Source: Chryseobacterium formosum (GTDB lineage Bacteria > Bacteroidota > Bacteroidia > Flavobacteriales > Weeksellaceae). Taken from it: a DNA stretch of 64,000 nucleotides. Position 1 is the first letter of the stretch, and the number at the start of each line of letters is the position of its first letter. This document shows, piece by piece, positions 7,693 to 16,141 of the stretch. A program made the translations under genes and the position numbers. A model generated the notes under the pieces. That model saw nothing but the letters and a program-made list of their open reading frames with translations. It was not told the DNA's origin and ran no database searches. Location: assembly GCF_026460885.1 (NCBI RefSeq), contig NZ_JAOVZW010000015.1:62001-126000 (forward strand), written 5' to 3'.

Positions 7693-8178
7693 ATGAAAAA
7701 TCAATTCAAACCAAAACTGGAAATCATCGGAATCAATCCATTTGTCTACATTCCTCAAGAAATTTTAGAAGAAATATTTAAAACTTCAGGAAAAAATAAA
7801 AGTCCGATTCCTGTGAAAGGAACTGTAAACGGAAAAGAATTTAAGCAAAACCTAATGAAATATCTTGGAGAATGGCGCTTGTATATTAATTTAGCTATGT
7901 TAAAAGATTCTCCGAAAAGAATTGGTGAACTTCTTGAAATTTCTATCGAATTTGATGATTCTGACCGAACAATTTCAATTCATCCAGATTTAGATAAGGC
8001 AATAAAAGAAAATTCTGTTGTTCTTAAAAACTTCGAAAACTTAATTCCTTCGAGAAAGATAGAATTGATTCACTACATTAATAATTTAAAAACGGAAGCA
8101 AGCATTCAAAGAAATATTGAAAAGATTATTCGGCATTTAAATGGAGAAACAGATTTTTTTGGGAAAAATATCAAATAA
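7693..8178 (+). CDS. YdeI/OmdA-like protein with DUF1905 domain
   Basis: A 161-residue cytosolic protein. The first 95 residues look like a DUF1905 beta barrel (PVKGTVNGKEF, LYINLAMLKDSPKRIGELLEI). The rest is a helical OmdA/YdeI segment (LIPSRKIELIHYINNLKTE followed by RNIEKIIRHL). YdeI-like proteins have been linked to cationic peptide and bacteriocin resistance in enterobacteria, but the biochemical role is unclear. It is a single gene between a very close -7 box and a terminator. Confidence 0.7.
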   Translation: MKNQFKPKLEIIGINPFVYIPQEILEEIFKTSGKNKSPIPVKGTVNGKEFKQNLMKYLGEWRLYINLAMLKDSPKRIGELLEISIEFDDSDRTISIHPDLDKAIKENSVVLKNFENLIPSRKIELIHYINNLKTEASIQRNIEKIIRHLNGETDFFGKNIK

Positions 8179-8214
8179 AAAACCGAAGAAAATAAATTCT
8201 CCGGTTTTATTTTT
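8179..8214. terminator. Bidirectional terminator
   Basis: AAAACCG pairs with CGGTTTT and an inner AGAA with TTCT, with one mismatch between. It lies between the convergent YdeI-like (+) and TPR (-) genes. Confidence 0.75.
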
Positions 8215-8215
8215 A

Positions 8216-8752
8216 TTATGAATTAAGAGCCTGACTCAATTTTACAGCATCCTGATTACTCGGATCATACTGTAAAGATTTTGCAATATGCTCTTTTGCT
8301 TTATCCGGACTATCTTTTTGCTCGTTAAAGGCAATAAAGAAATAGGCATAAGCTAAATTCTTTTTACTTGCTTCAATTTCTTCAGGCTTTACTGTTGCAA
8401 CATACTTTTCGTAAGAAAGTTTGGCGTTCTCATTATCTTTTGCAGATTGGTATGAATAAGCCTGGCTGTAATAGGATGGAGCCCAATCCGGCAACTGTAC
8501 AGATAATTTTTTCCATGTAGCAATTGCGTTTTGCCAATCTGTAGCATCTTGATAAGCTGTTGCCAATTTAGCAAGTGATTCTACATCTTTAGGATTGGTT
8601 TCAACTTGTTTTTTTAGTCCTTCAATCGTAGGATTTGTCTGTGCTTGAGTCGTTGTGATAGGTTCTGCAGTCTGTGCAAAAACAGCACCCGTACTTCCTA
8701 ACATGATTAAACCTACAAATAATTGTTTGATATTAATTTTAACCGTTTTCAT
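8216..8752 (-). CDS. Secreted tetratricopeptide-repeat protein
   Basis: A 178-residue exported protein. It begins with a basic n-region and a hydrophobic signal (LFVGLIMLGSTGAVFAQ). The mature part is mostly TPR-like helices, seen as repeated A..Y patterns in LAKLATAYQDATDWQNAIATW, then PSYYSQAYSYQSAKDNENA, then KKNLAYAYFFIAFNEQK, so it is probably a periplasmic scaffold. No catalytic motif is seen and no partner gene is adjacent. A -7 box lies about 40 bp upstream. Confidence 0.75.
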   Translation of the reverse strand: MKTVKINIKQLFVGLIMLGSTGAVFAQTAEPITTTQAQTNPTIEGLKKQVETNPKDVESLAKLATAYQDATDWQNAIATWKKLSVQLPDWAPSYYSQAYSYQSAKDNENAKLSYEKYVATVKPEEIEASKKNLAYAYFFIAFNEQKDSPDKAKEHIAKSLQYDPSNQDAVKLSQALNS

Positions 8753-8792
8753 ATTCTTTATTTTAAAATTACTATTGCTAATGTAGGAGTTA

Positions 8793-8800
8793 CAAATTTA
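8793..8800 (-). promoter_or_regulatory. -7 promoter box for the TPR gene
   Basis: Minus strand reads TAAATTTG (TAnnTTTG), 40 bp before the ATG at 8752. Confidence 0.5.
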
Positions 8801-8901
8801 TTTTTCTATAATTCTTTTAGAGCCTTTAAGCTTTTTTGGAGTTTTTTAACGGTTTTAATGTGATTTTTAGCGTAATTTTTGATTTATAAAAGCATTGAGT
8901 T

Positions 8902-8909
8902 TATCTTTG
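8902..8909 (+). promoter_or_regulatory. -7 promoter box for the peptidase E gene
   Basis: TATCTTTG lies 30 bp before the ATG at 8940. It sits downstream of the more distal in-frame TTG at 8895, which rules that start out if this promoter is used. Confidence 0.6.
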
Positions 8910-8939
8910 TTTTACATAATAATTCTATATTTTCATTTT

Positions 8940-9632
8940 ATGAACGTAATATTAGCATCAACTTCCACGCTTTTCGGCGGAGAATATCTTGAATATTTAA
9001 GAGACGAATTAATTGAATTATATAAAGGAATCGATGAGATTATTTTCATTCCATTCGCAAGACCGGGCGGAATTTCACATGATGATTACACTGCAAAAGC
9101 AAAATATTTTTTCGAAACTATTAATATTAAAGTAAAAGGTTTGCATGAGTTGGAAGATAAAATTGAAGCTCTAAATTCAGCAAAAGGATATTTTACTGGC
9201 GGCGGAAACACTTTTTTGCTGGTTAAAACATTGCATGAAGAAAATTTGATGTCTGTTTTAAAGCAAAACATTGAAAACAGAAAAGCTTATTTAGGTTGCA
9301 GTGCAGGAAGCAATATCGGCGGACAAAACATGAAAACAACGAACGATATGCCGATTGTTTATCCACCGAGCTTTGATTGTATGGGATTGGTTCCGTTTAA
9401 TATCAATCCGCATTATTTAGATCCAAATCCAGATTTAAAACATAATGGAGAAACGAGAGAAACCAGAATCAAAGAATTCCTAACTCAAAATAATATCAAA
9501 GTTGTCGGACTTCGTGAAGGAAACTGGATTCGCAAAATCGGCGACAAAATTACCGTTGAAGGAAATGAACTGACCAGAATTTTTGAGAAAGGGAAAGAGC
9601 CTTACGAAATTGAATCAGGAACAGAACTTTAA
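8940..9632 (+). CDS. pepE: Peptidase E (S51 family dipeptidase)
   Basis: A 230-residue cytosolic serine peptidase that in characterised members cleaves Asp-Xaa dipeptides. The nucleophile serine is S121 in LGCSAGSNIGG, and the preceding FTGGGNTFLL loop is the oxyanion/substrate region. NPHYLDPNPD carries the family's histidine. I place the start at the ATG at 8940 because the frame extended upstream to 8895 would begin before the promoter box and adds a hydrophobic stretch foreign to the family. The next gene starts 5 bp after the stop, so the two are probably co-transcribed. Confidence 0.88.
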   Translation: MNVILASTSTLFGGEYLEYLRDELIELYKGIDEIIFIPFARPGGISHDDYTAKAKYFFETINIKVKGLHELEDKIEALNSAKGYFTGGGNTFLLVKTLHEENLMSVLKQNIENRKAYLGCSAGSNIGGQNMKTTNDMPIVYPPSFDCMGLVPFNINPHYLDPNPDLKHNGETRETRIKEFLTQNNIKVVGLREGNWIRKIGDKITVEGNELTRIFEKGKEPYEIESGTEL

Positions 9633-9637
9633 TTATT

Positions 9638-10513
9638 ATGGAATCTTCTAAAGACGCAATAGATCAATTTATTGAAAGCAATTTATCAAACTTTTCGATA
9701 AACGGTTCAGGGTGGCATTCGTTAATTCGAGACATGCTATATGAATTTTGTATTGCTGGCTGGAATTTAGATGAAAAAGTATTTGGAAAAGAAAAATTTG
9801 GAGGATTACGCTGTTATGTTTCTTCTCCGGATGAAGCTTTAAATAAAAAGATTCAGGAAATTAAAAGTAAATACATAAGACTCTCAGGAAAAACTTGTGA
9901 GAAATGCGGAAAGGAAGGAAAAGGTAGATTTGTAAATTCTTGGGAAACAACTTTATGCTTTGATCATTATTTGGAAACGATTAATATTCTTGAAATTGAT
10001 AATGATGATGTGAAAATTAATGGCAAATATGTTTTTAATACGAATGAAATTAGTAGAATTGAGATTCGGAATTCCTACAGGCAAATAACATTATATATCT
10101 CATCTTCGTTTACAGATAAAGAAAAAACTTTCTACGTTGCCCGTTGGGAACCTAATTTTTATTTGTTATTAAATTCAATTCCTCAGCATTTTTTTTCAAA
10201 TGAAGATAAGACATATACCAAGTCTATGTTTCAAAATCTTAAAGATTGTGAAATTTGTGGATATCAATCAGTTTTTGAAAATCGTTGCGTAAGATGCCTT
10301 AAAGAATCATGGAATAATTCCCTTTTAGAATATTATGACAATAAATTAGAATACATAAAAGAAATCCAGATGGATCTTTTTATCGATGAAGATGACAATG
10401 AAAAAGTTCGTCAGTTTGACAGATCATTTGAAAAACTTCCTGATCATAAAATTCTCTTTAATGGTGAAGAACTCGAAAAATATAAGAAAGAGTTACAAGA
10501 AATGGATTTATAA
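9638..10513 (+). CDS. Unidentified cysteine-rich protein with KFGGLR motif
   Basis: A 291-residue soluble protein I cannot name. The N-terminal third has the pattern GWHSLIRDMLYEFC then EKFGGLRCY then CEKCGKEGKGR, ending TLCFDHY. A similar GW..LI / KFGGLR / CE.CG arrangement is familiar from phage-linked and contact-toxin-linked hypothetical proteins. A second metal-binding cluster, CEICGYQSVFENRCVRC, lies at about residues 206-222, so two zinc sites are likely. The C-terminus is acidic and charged. It follows pepE by 5 bp. No toxin gene is adjacent, so any immunity role would be speculation. Confidence 0.55.
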   Translation: MESSKDAIDQFIESNLSNFSINGSGWHSLIRDMLYEFCIAGWNLDEKVFGKEKFGGLRCYVSSPDEALNKKIQEIKSKYIRLSGKTCEKCGKEGKGRFVNSWETTLCFDHYLETINILEIDNDDVKINGKYVFNTNEISRIEIRNSYRQITLYISSSFTDKEKTFYVARWEPNFYLLLNSIPQHFFSNEDKTYTKSMFQNLKDCEICGYQSVFENRCVRCLKESWNNSLLEYYDNKLEYIKEIQMDLFIDEDDNEKVRQFDRSFEKLPDHKILFNGEELEKYKKELQEMDL

Positions 10514-10535
10514 ATAAAAATGCAATAATTAAAAT

Positions 10536-10543
10536 TATATTTG
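10536..10543 (+). promoter_or_regulatory. -7 promoter box for dacB
   Basis: TATATTTG fits TAnnTTTG and ends 17 bp before the dacB ATG. Confidence 0.55.
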
Positions 10544-10560
10544 AATAAACATTTCTTTAC

Positions 10561-11934
10561 ATGAAAAAATCGTTTGCCTTAATCATATTTTCCACACAAA
10601 TTATTTTTGCTCAGATTATTGCTCAAAAATTAGATGATGCTACAAAAAACCTGATAAATTCTTCATTGGCAGTTTCATCCAATTTATCTTTTTATGTTTC
10701 AGATGAAAGTGGAAATTTAATTTATGAATTCCAAGGAAATAAAGGACTTTCAACAGCTTCAACGCAGAAGATTTTCACTGCAGCAGCAGCCTTGGAGACT
10801 TTAGGCAAAAATTACACATACAAAACAACTTCCTCTTATTCAGGAAATATTTCTAGTGGAAATCTAAACGGAAATCTATTTATTACCTCAAATGGCGATC
10901 CTACATTGGGAAGTTGGCGTTATGAAGGTTATAAGCCCGAAAATTTTAAACAGAAATTAATTGAAGCCGTAAAAAAATCAGGAATTACAAAAATTTCCGG
11001 TGATTTGATTATTGATGATTCTTATTTTGACCATCAGACAATTCCGGGAGGTTGGCCATGGGATGATTTGGGAAATTATTATGGAGCAGGAGTTTGGGGA
11101 GTTAATTGGCGCGAAAATCAGTTTGACATCAACATCAACGGAACAGATTTTAAAAGTTTTTCTTATCCTTTAGAAAATGTGAAATGGCTGAATGATCTTA
11201 AAGCTACAGGAAATTCAGATCAAAGTTTGATTTTCACAGCCCCACATTCTGATGTTGCTTTAATTAACGGAAGTTTACCATCAGGAAAAACGACAACTGT
11301 TTCAGGTTCTACACCAAATCCACCTTTGCAATTGGGCGTTGAAATTCAAAAATGGTTAAAAGAATCAGGAATTGAAATTTCAGGAAAAGTGGTAACCAAT
11401 TCTCAATTGGAAATTGATGGTAAAAAATCTTTAGAAGCTCCAAAAAATAATGTTATTCTTACGTACGAATCGCCCACTTTAGATAAAATCATTTATTGGT
11501 TTTTACGAAAATCTGTGAATTTGTATGGAGAAAATTTAATTAAAACTTTAGGAAAAGAAAAGAAAGGAAATCCGAGTTTTAAAAGCGGAATTTCTTATCT
11601 AAATGAATTTTGGAAATCAAAAGGAATTAATCCAAATATGATTAATTTTGCTGATGGAAGCGGACTTTCACCACAAAATTATGTTTCAGCAAAAGCAGAA
11701 GTTCAGGCTTTAATTTATGCTAAAAAACAAACTTGGTTCGATTCTTACTATGATGGATTTCCAACTCAGGATAACGGTATGAAAATGAAAAGCGGAACCA
11801 TGCGAGATACAAAATCTTATGCAGGTTATCACACTTCTAAAGATGGCAAAAAATATGTTTACGCCATTATCATTAATAATTATCAAGGAAGCGGAAGTAC
11901 AGAATTGCAGAAAATTTTAAATGTTTTAAAATAA
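10561..11934 (+). CDS. dacB: D-alanyl-D-alanine carboxypeptidase/endopeptidase (PBP4 family)
   Basis: A periplasmic penicillin-binding protein of the S13 family that trims peptidoglycan stem peptides or cuts cross-links. The 457-residue protein has a signal peptide and the three active-site motifs: S67-T-Q-K70 in LSTASTQKIF, the DGSGLSPQN block (about residue 361) for SxN, and KSG in MKMKSGTMRD for the third box, where serine replaces the usual threonine. Between motifs one and two lies the large inserted region typical of S13. A histidine kinase gene begins 6 bp after the stop. Confidence 0.92.
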   Translation: MKKSFALIIFSTQIIFAQIIAQKLDDATKNLINSSLAVSSNLSFYVSDESGNLIYEFQGNKGLSTASTQKIFTAAAALETLGKNYTYKTTSSYSGNISSGNLNGNLFITSNGDPTLGSWRYEGYKPENFKQKLIEAVKKSGITKISGDLIIDDSYFDHQTIPGGWPWDDLGNYYGAGVWGVNWRENQFDININGTDFKSFSYPLENVKWLNDLKATGNSDQSLIFTAPHSDVALINGSLPSGKTTTVSGSTPNPPLQLGVEIQKWLKESGIEISGKVVTNSQLEIDGKKSLEAPKNNVILTYESPTLDKIIYWFLRKSVNLYGENLIKTLGKEKKGNPSFKSGISYLNEFWKSKGINPNMINFADGSGLSPQNYVSAKAEVQALIYAKKQTWFDSYYDGFPTQDNGMKMKSGTMRDTKSYAGYHTSKDGKKYVYAIIINNYQGSGSTELQKILNVLK

Positions 11935-11940
11935 ATCAGA

Positions 11941-13095
11941 TTGAAAAAAAGATCCATTTTTGCCAGATTCAATAACTGGTTTATCTTTTCTTTGATGACC
12001 TTGGTTGTTGTATCCATCGTTATTACCTCTACCTTGGTTGTAAATTATTTGAAGAAAGATGAAGTAAAGCGAGTTGATATTTTGGTTAAAGCTTTAAAAT
12101 TTCAACAGGATGTTACACCAAGCTTAGAAGTTCAGGAACTGCTTCTCGCAATTTACAGCTCAAATACTACGATTCCAATGATTATTTTAGATAAAAATGA
12201 TCAGATTATAGAGTACAAACATCTGCCGCAAGAAGTTGGAGATGATTCTCAAAATATAATCGCCGAAGCGAAGATGATGGAGAAAAAATATCCAGCAATT
12301 GAAATAAAAGTTCAGGGAGGAAATGATCAGTTTGTATATTATGACAACTCCAGAATGTTGAATAATCTGCAGTATTTCCCTTTTCTTCTCGGATTTTTTG
12401 TGCTCTGCTATTTCCTGTTTTCATTCTGGTTTCTAAGAACTTTAAAAAAAACGGATGAAGGATATCTTTGGGCTGGTTTGGCGAAAGAAACGGCACATCA
12501 AATCGGAACTCCGTTATCATCAATGATGGGTTGGATGGAAATTATGAAGTTGGAAAATCCCGATTCTGATGGAGTTGTAGAAATTGAAAAAGATATTGAA
12601 AGACTTAGAACGATCTCTGAAAGATTTTCAAAAATCGGTTCGGTTCCTGAGTTGAATGATACGAATTTTAATGAAACCATTAAAGAAAATTACGATTATC
12701 TGAAAACGAGAATTTCTAAAAAAATCGATTTTACGCTTTTACTTCCAACATACAATATTTTAGTTCCGCATAATAAAATTCTGATGAGTTGGGTGATTGA
12801 AAATCTGGTTAAAAATGCCGTTGACGCCATGAAAGGCGAAGGGATTTTGCAGATGTCGGTATTTGAGCGCAATAAAAATATTTTAGTGGAAGTAAAAGAT
12901 AACGGAAGCGGAATGACAAAATATCAAGCTCAAAATGCTTTCAAACCAGGATATTCAACTAAAAAACGAGGATGGGGATTAGGTTTAAGCTTAGCAAAAA
13001 GGGTAGTACAGGAATATCATAACGGAGATATTAAAATTTCTCAAACCGAAGTAGGAAAGGGCACAACCTTTAGAATTTTAATTAAAAAAGCATAA
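11941..13095 (+). CDS. Membrane sensor histidine kinase
   Basis: A 384-residue inner-membrane kinase. A first transmembrane helix at about residues 13-36, a short extracytoplasmic sensor (about 37-143) and a second helix at 144-165 precede the catalytic part. The phospho-acceptor is H186 in KETAHQIGTPLSS, where TAHQIGTPL replaces the common HELKTPL. The ATPase domain has ENLVKNAVDAM, VKDNGSGM and a GWGLGLSLAKR lid. The frame starts with TTG; the first internal ATG (residue 19) would cut the first helix, so TTG is preferred. No response regulator is adjacent. The 6-bp gap suggests co-transcription with dacB, hence a possible cell-wall signal. Confidence 0.85.
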   Translation: MKKRSIFARFNNWFIFSLMTLVVVSIVITSTLVVNYLKKDEVKRVDILVKALKFQQDVTPSLEVQELLLAIYSSNTTIPMIILDKNDQIIEYKHLPQEVGDDSQNIIAEAKMMEKKYPAIEIKVQGGNDQFVYYDNSRMLNNLQYFPFLLGFFVLCYFLFSFWFLRTLKKTDEGYLWAGLAKETAHQIGTPLSSMMGWMEIMKLENPDSDGVVEIEKDIERLRTISERFSKIGSVPELNDTNFNETIKENYDYLKTRISKKIDFTLLLPTYNILVPHNKILMSWVIENLVKNAVDAMKGEGILQMSVFERNKNILVEVKDNGSGMTKYQAQNAFKPGYSTKKRGWGLGLSLAKRVVQEYHNGDIKISQTEVGKGTTFRILIKKA

Positions 13096-13184
13096 ATAAT
13101 TATTATTAAAAAATTGATAATTTAAGTTTAGATTAATCATTCTAAAACCTGTTTTTAAAACCTTAAAACAAAAGAAAAAATCAC

Positions 13185-13192
13185 TATTTTTG
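13185..13192 (+). promoter_or_regulatory. -7 box directly before the LolD-like start codon
   Basis: TATTTTTG ends 4 bp before the ATG at 13197. This spacing predicts a leaderless transcript. Confidence 0.5.
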
Positions 13193-13196
13193 AAAC

Positions 13197-13865
13197 ATGA
13201 TTAGAGCGAGTAATATCCATAAATCTTATGGAGATCTGGAAGTATTGAAAGGAGTTGATATTCACATTAAAACGGGTGAAGTTGTTTCTATTGTAGGAGA
13301 ATCCGGAGCCGGAAAATCTACGCTTCTTCAGATTTTGGGAACTTTAGATACTCCCACAAATCCTCAAAAATACGATACGGAGATTTTCTTGAATGATCAG
13401 CCTTTTATCTACATGAGCGATAAACAGATTTCAAAATTCAGGAATCAGAATATTGGTTTTGTATTTCAGTTTCATCAGTTGCTTCCTGAGTTTACTGCTT
13501 TAGAAAACGTTTTGTTACCTACAAAAATTGCCGGAGCCAACGAAAAAGAGACTTTAGAAAAAGCATATCATCTGTTTGAAGATTTAAAAATTGCCGAGAG
13601 AATTCATCATAAACCTAATCAATTATCGGGTGGTGAAGCGCAAAGAGTTGCCGTTGCAAGAGCTTTGATCAATTCTCCCAAAATTATTTATGCAGATGAA
13701 CCAACAGGAAATTTAGATTCGAAAAACGCTGATGATCTTCACCGATTGTTTTTTGATTTAAGAGATAAATACAACCAGACTTTTGTGATTGTAACGCATA
13801 ATCCGCAATTGGCAGAAATTACCGACCGTAAGTTGGTTATGAAAGACGGGTTAATCATTGAATAA
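13197..13865 (+). CDS. lolD: ABC transporter ATP-binding protein, LolD type
   Basis: A 222-residue ATPase of the MacB/LolD family, which drives release of lipoproteins or peptides from the inner membrane. Walker A is GESGAGKST (about 34-42), the signature is [15 protein letters not shown], and Walker B is [12 protein letters not shown]. The Q-loop reads [19 protein letters not shown], the form typical of LolD. The matching LolC/E permease is not in the window. The gene stands alone in the genome, as is common in Bacteroidota. LolD is the best name, but a MacB-like role cannot be excluded. Confidence 0.8.
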   Translation: MIRASNIHKSYGDLEVLKGVDIHIKTGEVVSIVGESGAGKSTLLQILGTLDTPTNPQKYDTEIFLNDQPFIYMSDKQISKFRNQNIGFVFQFHQLLPEFTALENVLLPTKIAGANEKETLEKAYHLFEDLKIAERIHHKPNQLSGGEAQRVAVARALINSPKIIYADEPTGNLDSKNADDLHRLFFDLRDKYNQTFVIVTHNPQLAEITDRKLVMKDGLIIE

Positions 13866-13876
13866 TTATTTTCAAA

Positions 13877-14449
13877 ATGAAATCTTTACTTTTTGCGTTC
13901 CTTTTATTAATTTCCTGCAGTCAATCAAAAGCTCAGGAAAATATTGATGTTTTGCCAAAAGAGAAAATTTCTGAGTTGAGAGATTATATTAAAAACAAAG
14001 ATTACAATCAGGATTTTGCAATTTTTATTAATTTTAAAGTTCATTCCGGGAAATACCGTTATTTTGTTTATGATTTAAAAAATAACAAAATTGTTCAAAA
14101 AGCAATTGTTTCTCACGGTTCAGGATCTGTAATTCCAAAATCAAATCAGCTTAAGTTTTCCAATGTTGAAGGATCTTATCAATCTTCTTTAGGAAAATAC
14201 GAAATTAAAGAAAGTTATTCGGGACAGTTTGGAAAAGCCTATCGTCTAAAAGGTTTAGATTCAACCAACAGTAATGCGCTTCAACGTGCAATTGTACTGC
14301 ATTCCTTTGGATGTGTTCCTGACCAAGAATCTCAAAATTTTGCTTGTTTAAGTTTAGGTTGTCCGATGCTTTCCGTAAAAGCTTTTAATCAAACAGCAAA
14401 GTTTTTAGACCAATCAAAAAAGAGCATCATTTTATATGCTTTTTATTAA
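13877..14449 (+). CDS. Murein L,D-transpeptidase catalytic domain protein (lipoprotein)
   Basis: A 190-residue envelope protein of the YkuD_2 group. A lipoprotein signal ends at LLLISC14. The catalytic region has HGSG (residues 80-83), H142 in VLHSFGCVPD, and the nucleophile cysteine C162 in LSLGCPML. Such enzymes join or modify peptidoglycan stem peptides through meso-diaminopimelate. It starts 11 bp after the LolD-like stop codon and is probably in the same transcript, which fits an envelope theme. Confidence 0.82.
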   Translation: MKSLLFAFLLLISCSQSKAQENIDVLPKEKISELRDYIKNKDYNQDFAIFINFKVHSGKYRYFVYDLKNNKIVQKAIVSHGSGSVIPKSNQLKFSNVEGSYQSSLGKYEIKESYSGQFGKAYRLKGLDSTNSNALQRAIVLHSFGCVPDQESQNFACLSLGCPMLSVKAFNQTAKFLDQSKKSIILYAFY

Positions 14450-14485
14450 CTTAAATCTATAACCAGAAACCTTTAAACTAAATTC

Positions 14486-15163
14486 ATGTCTATAAAATTT
14501 TTGGCAGAAGACGACAGACCGAGAGAAAAGTTTTTACTGAAAGGTAAAAATTCGTTATCCGATTCTGAACTTTTGGCAATCATTATGGGAAGTGGTAGTC
14601 GAGATGAAACGGCTGTTGAATTGGCAAGAAAAATATTAGCTTCAGTTAATAACAATTGGCACCAGTTAAGTTTACTGACGATAAAAGATTTAACTAAATT
14701 TAAAGGAATTGGTGAAGTAAAAGCTATTTCAATTGCAACAGCTTTGGAAATCGGAAGAAGAAGAGCAGCTCAGGAAATCCCTGAAAAACCTCAAATTTCG
14801 AGCAGTAAAGACGCCTATAATGTCTTAAAACTGCATTTATCAGATCTTAGAACAGAAGAATTTTGGGCACTTTTTCTGAATCAAAGCAATAAAGTAATTC
14901 ACATTGCCCAACTTACTCAAGGTGGAATCAATCAGTCGATTGTAGATATCAGAATACTTTTTAAAACAGCTTTAGACCATTTTTCGACAGGAATTATAAT
15001 TTCGCACAATCATCCGTCAGGAAATTTAAAACCAAGCGCAGAAGATATTAGCATAACCAAAAAAGTGAAAGAAGCAGGAAATTTGATGAATATTCAGCTT
15101 TTGGATCATTTAATTATTACCCAAAATTCATATCTGAGTTTTGCAGACGAAGGATTATTATGA
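14486..15163 (+). CDS. radC: RadC family JAB-domain protein
   Basis: A 225-residue protein. The N-terminal half has a helix-hairpin-helix (LTKFKGIGEVKAISI). The C-terminal half is a JAB/JAMM metalloprotease-like domain with metal ligands H174 and H176 in SHNHPSG and an aspartate at 187, plus the conserved E125-E126. The old link of RadC to DNA repair has been questioned, and its activity is unproven. The next gene starts within its last codons (ATGA overlap at 15160-15163), so translation is coupled. Confidence 0.88.
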   Translation: MSIKFLAEDDRPREKFLLKGKNSLSDSELLAIIMGSGSRDETAVELARKILASVNNNWHQLSLLTIKDLTKFKGIGEVKAISIATALEIGRRRAAQEIPEKPQISSSKDAYNVLKLHLSDLRTEEFWALFLNQSNKVIHIAQLTQGGINQSIVDIRILFKTALDHFSTGIIISHNHPSGNLKPSAEDISITKKVKEAGNLMNIQLLDHLIITQNSYLSFADEGLL

Positions 15164-16068
15164 TTAGAAGATTAAAATATAATGAAATTGATTTTGAAAA
15201 ATATGCTCAATGCCTTGAAAATTCTGCACAACGAAAATATTCTGCAACAAAAACGTTTTTAGATCTTACGTCCGATAAAAAATGGGAATTGCTGGTTTAT
15301 AAAGATTATGAAGCGGTAATGCCTGTTCCTTATGTTTTTAAATCAAGAATAAAAATCGTTCATAATCCGATGCTTTGTCAGCAATTGGGAATTTTTTCTA
15401 AAGAAGATCATGTTGAAATTAATGAAGAATTTCTAAGCTTTTTAGAACAAAATTATCTGATAAGAATCTATATTTTTAATGAATTTAATCAGTTTAAAAC
15501 ATTATTAAAGCCTAAAAAAAACTTTCTTATTCTTCCTGATAATTACGAAACTGTTTATTCTAAATATTCTCCAAAAAGGAAAAGAAAATTAAGACTTGAT
15601 GAAGATGTTTTGAGTAATTCTGAAATCAAAGAAATTAATTTTAACCAAGCTGAAAGCTTTATTAGAGGTAATTTATTGGGTGCTGATAAAGAAGAAGATA
15701 TAGAATTGTTTATTTTAATTTTTAAAAATATGTTTGAAGCAGGCTGTTTGAAGTTCTCTGCTTTTTATCTTAATAAAAGAATTATCAACATTATTGTGAC
15801 TTATTTTGATGATTTTACGGTAGCGCTTTTAGGGACTTTTAATGATAAAGAATCGGTTAAGATTTCAGGAGCTTCCGTATTGATAGACAATTGTATAAAA
15901 GAAAATATTCAGACGAAAATTTTTGATTTTGAAGGAAGTGATCTTCCCAATGTAGAAGAATTTTTCAGAGGTTTCAGACCCGAACTCCGTCCTTATCATG
16001 TTATCGATTATTCCAAAAAAGAAATTATCAAAAAATTGCTAAGCTTGAAGTTTATCATGAAACGGTAA
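15160..16068 (+). CDS. GNAT/FemAB-like acyltransferase (tentative)
   Basis: A 302-residue cytosolic protein. It has a repeated alpha/beta architecture suggestive of a double GNAT fold, as in FemAB-like aminoacyltransferases: an N-terminal half with WELLVYKDYEAVMPVPYV and IVHNPMLCQQLG, then a basic YSPKRKRKLRLDED segment, and a second half ending FDFEGSDLPNVEEFFRGFR. The last motif resembles the end of FemAB-type proteins acting on a carrier-bound substrate. No catalytic residue can be pointed out with certainty. It overlaps radC by 4 bp. Confidence 0.5.
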   Translation: MIRRLKYNEIDFEKYAQCLENSAQRKYSATKTFLDLTSDKKWELLVYKDYEAVMPVPYVFKSRIKIVHNPMLCQQLGIFSKEDHVEINEEFLSFLEQNYLIRIYIFNEFNQFKTLLKPKKNFLILPDNYETVYSKYSPKRKRKLRLDEDVLSNSEIKEINFNQAESFIRGNLLGADKEEDIELFILIFKNMFEAGCLKFSAFYLNKRIINIIVTYFDDFTVALLGTFNDKESVKISGASVLIDNCIKENIQTKIFDFEGSDLPNVEEFFRGFRPELRPYHVIDYSKKEIIKKLLSLKFIMKR

Positions 16069-16141
16069 TTTAATCACGCTCTTTAGATTAGTTCTAAATA
16101 TATTTCATAAATTTATACAAGTATTTTACAAACTAATAGCA

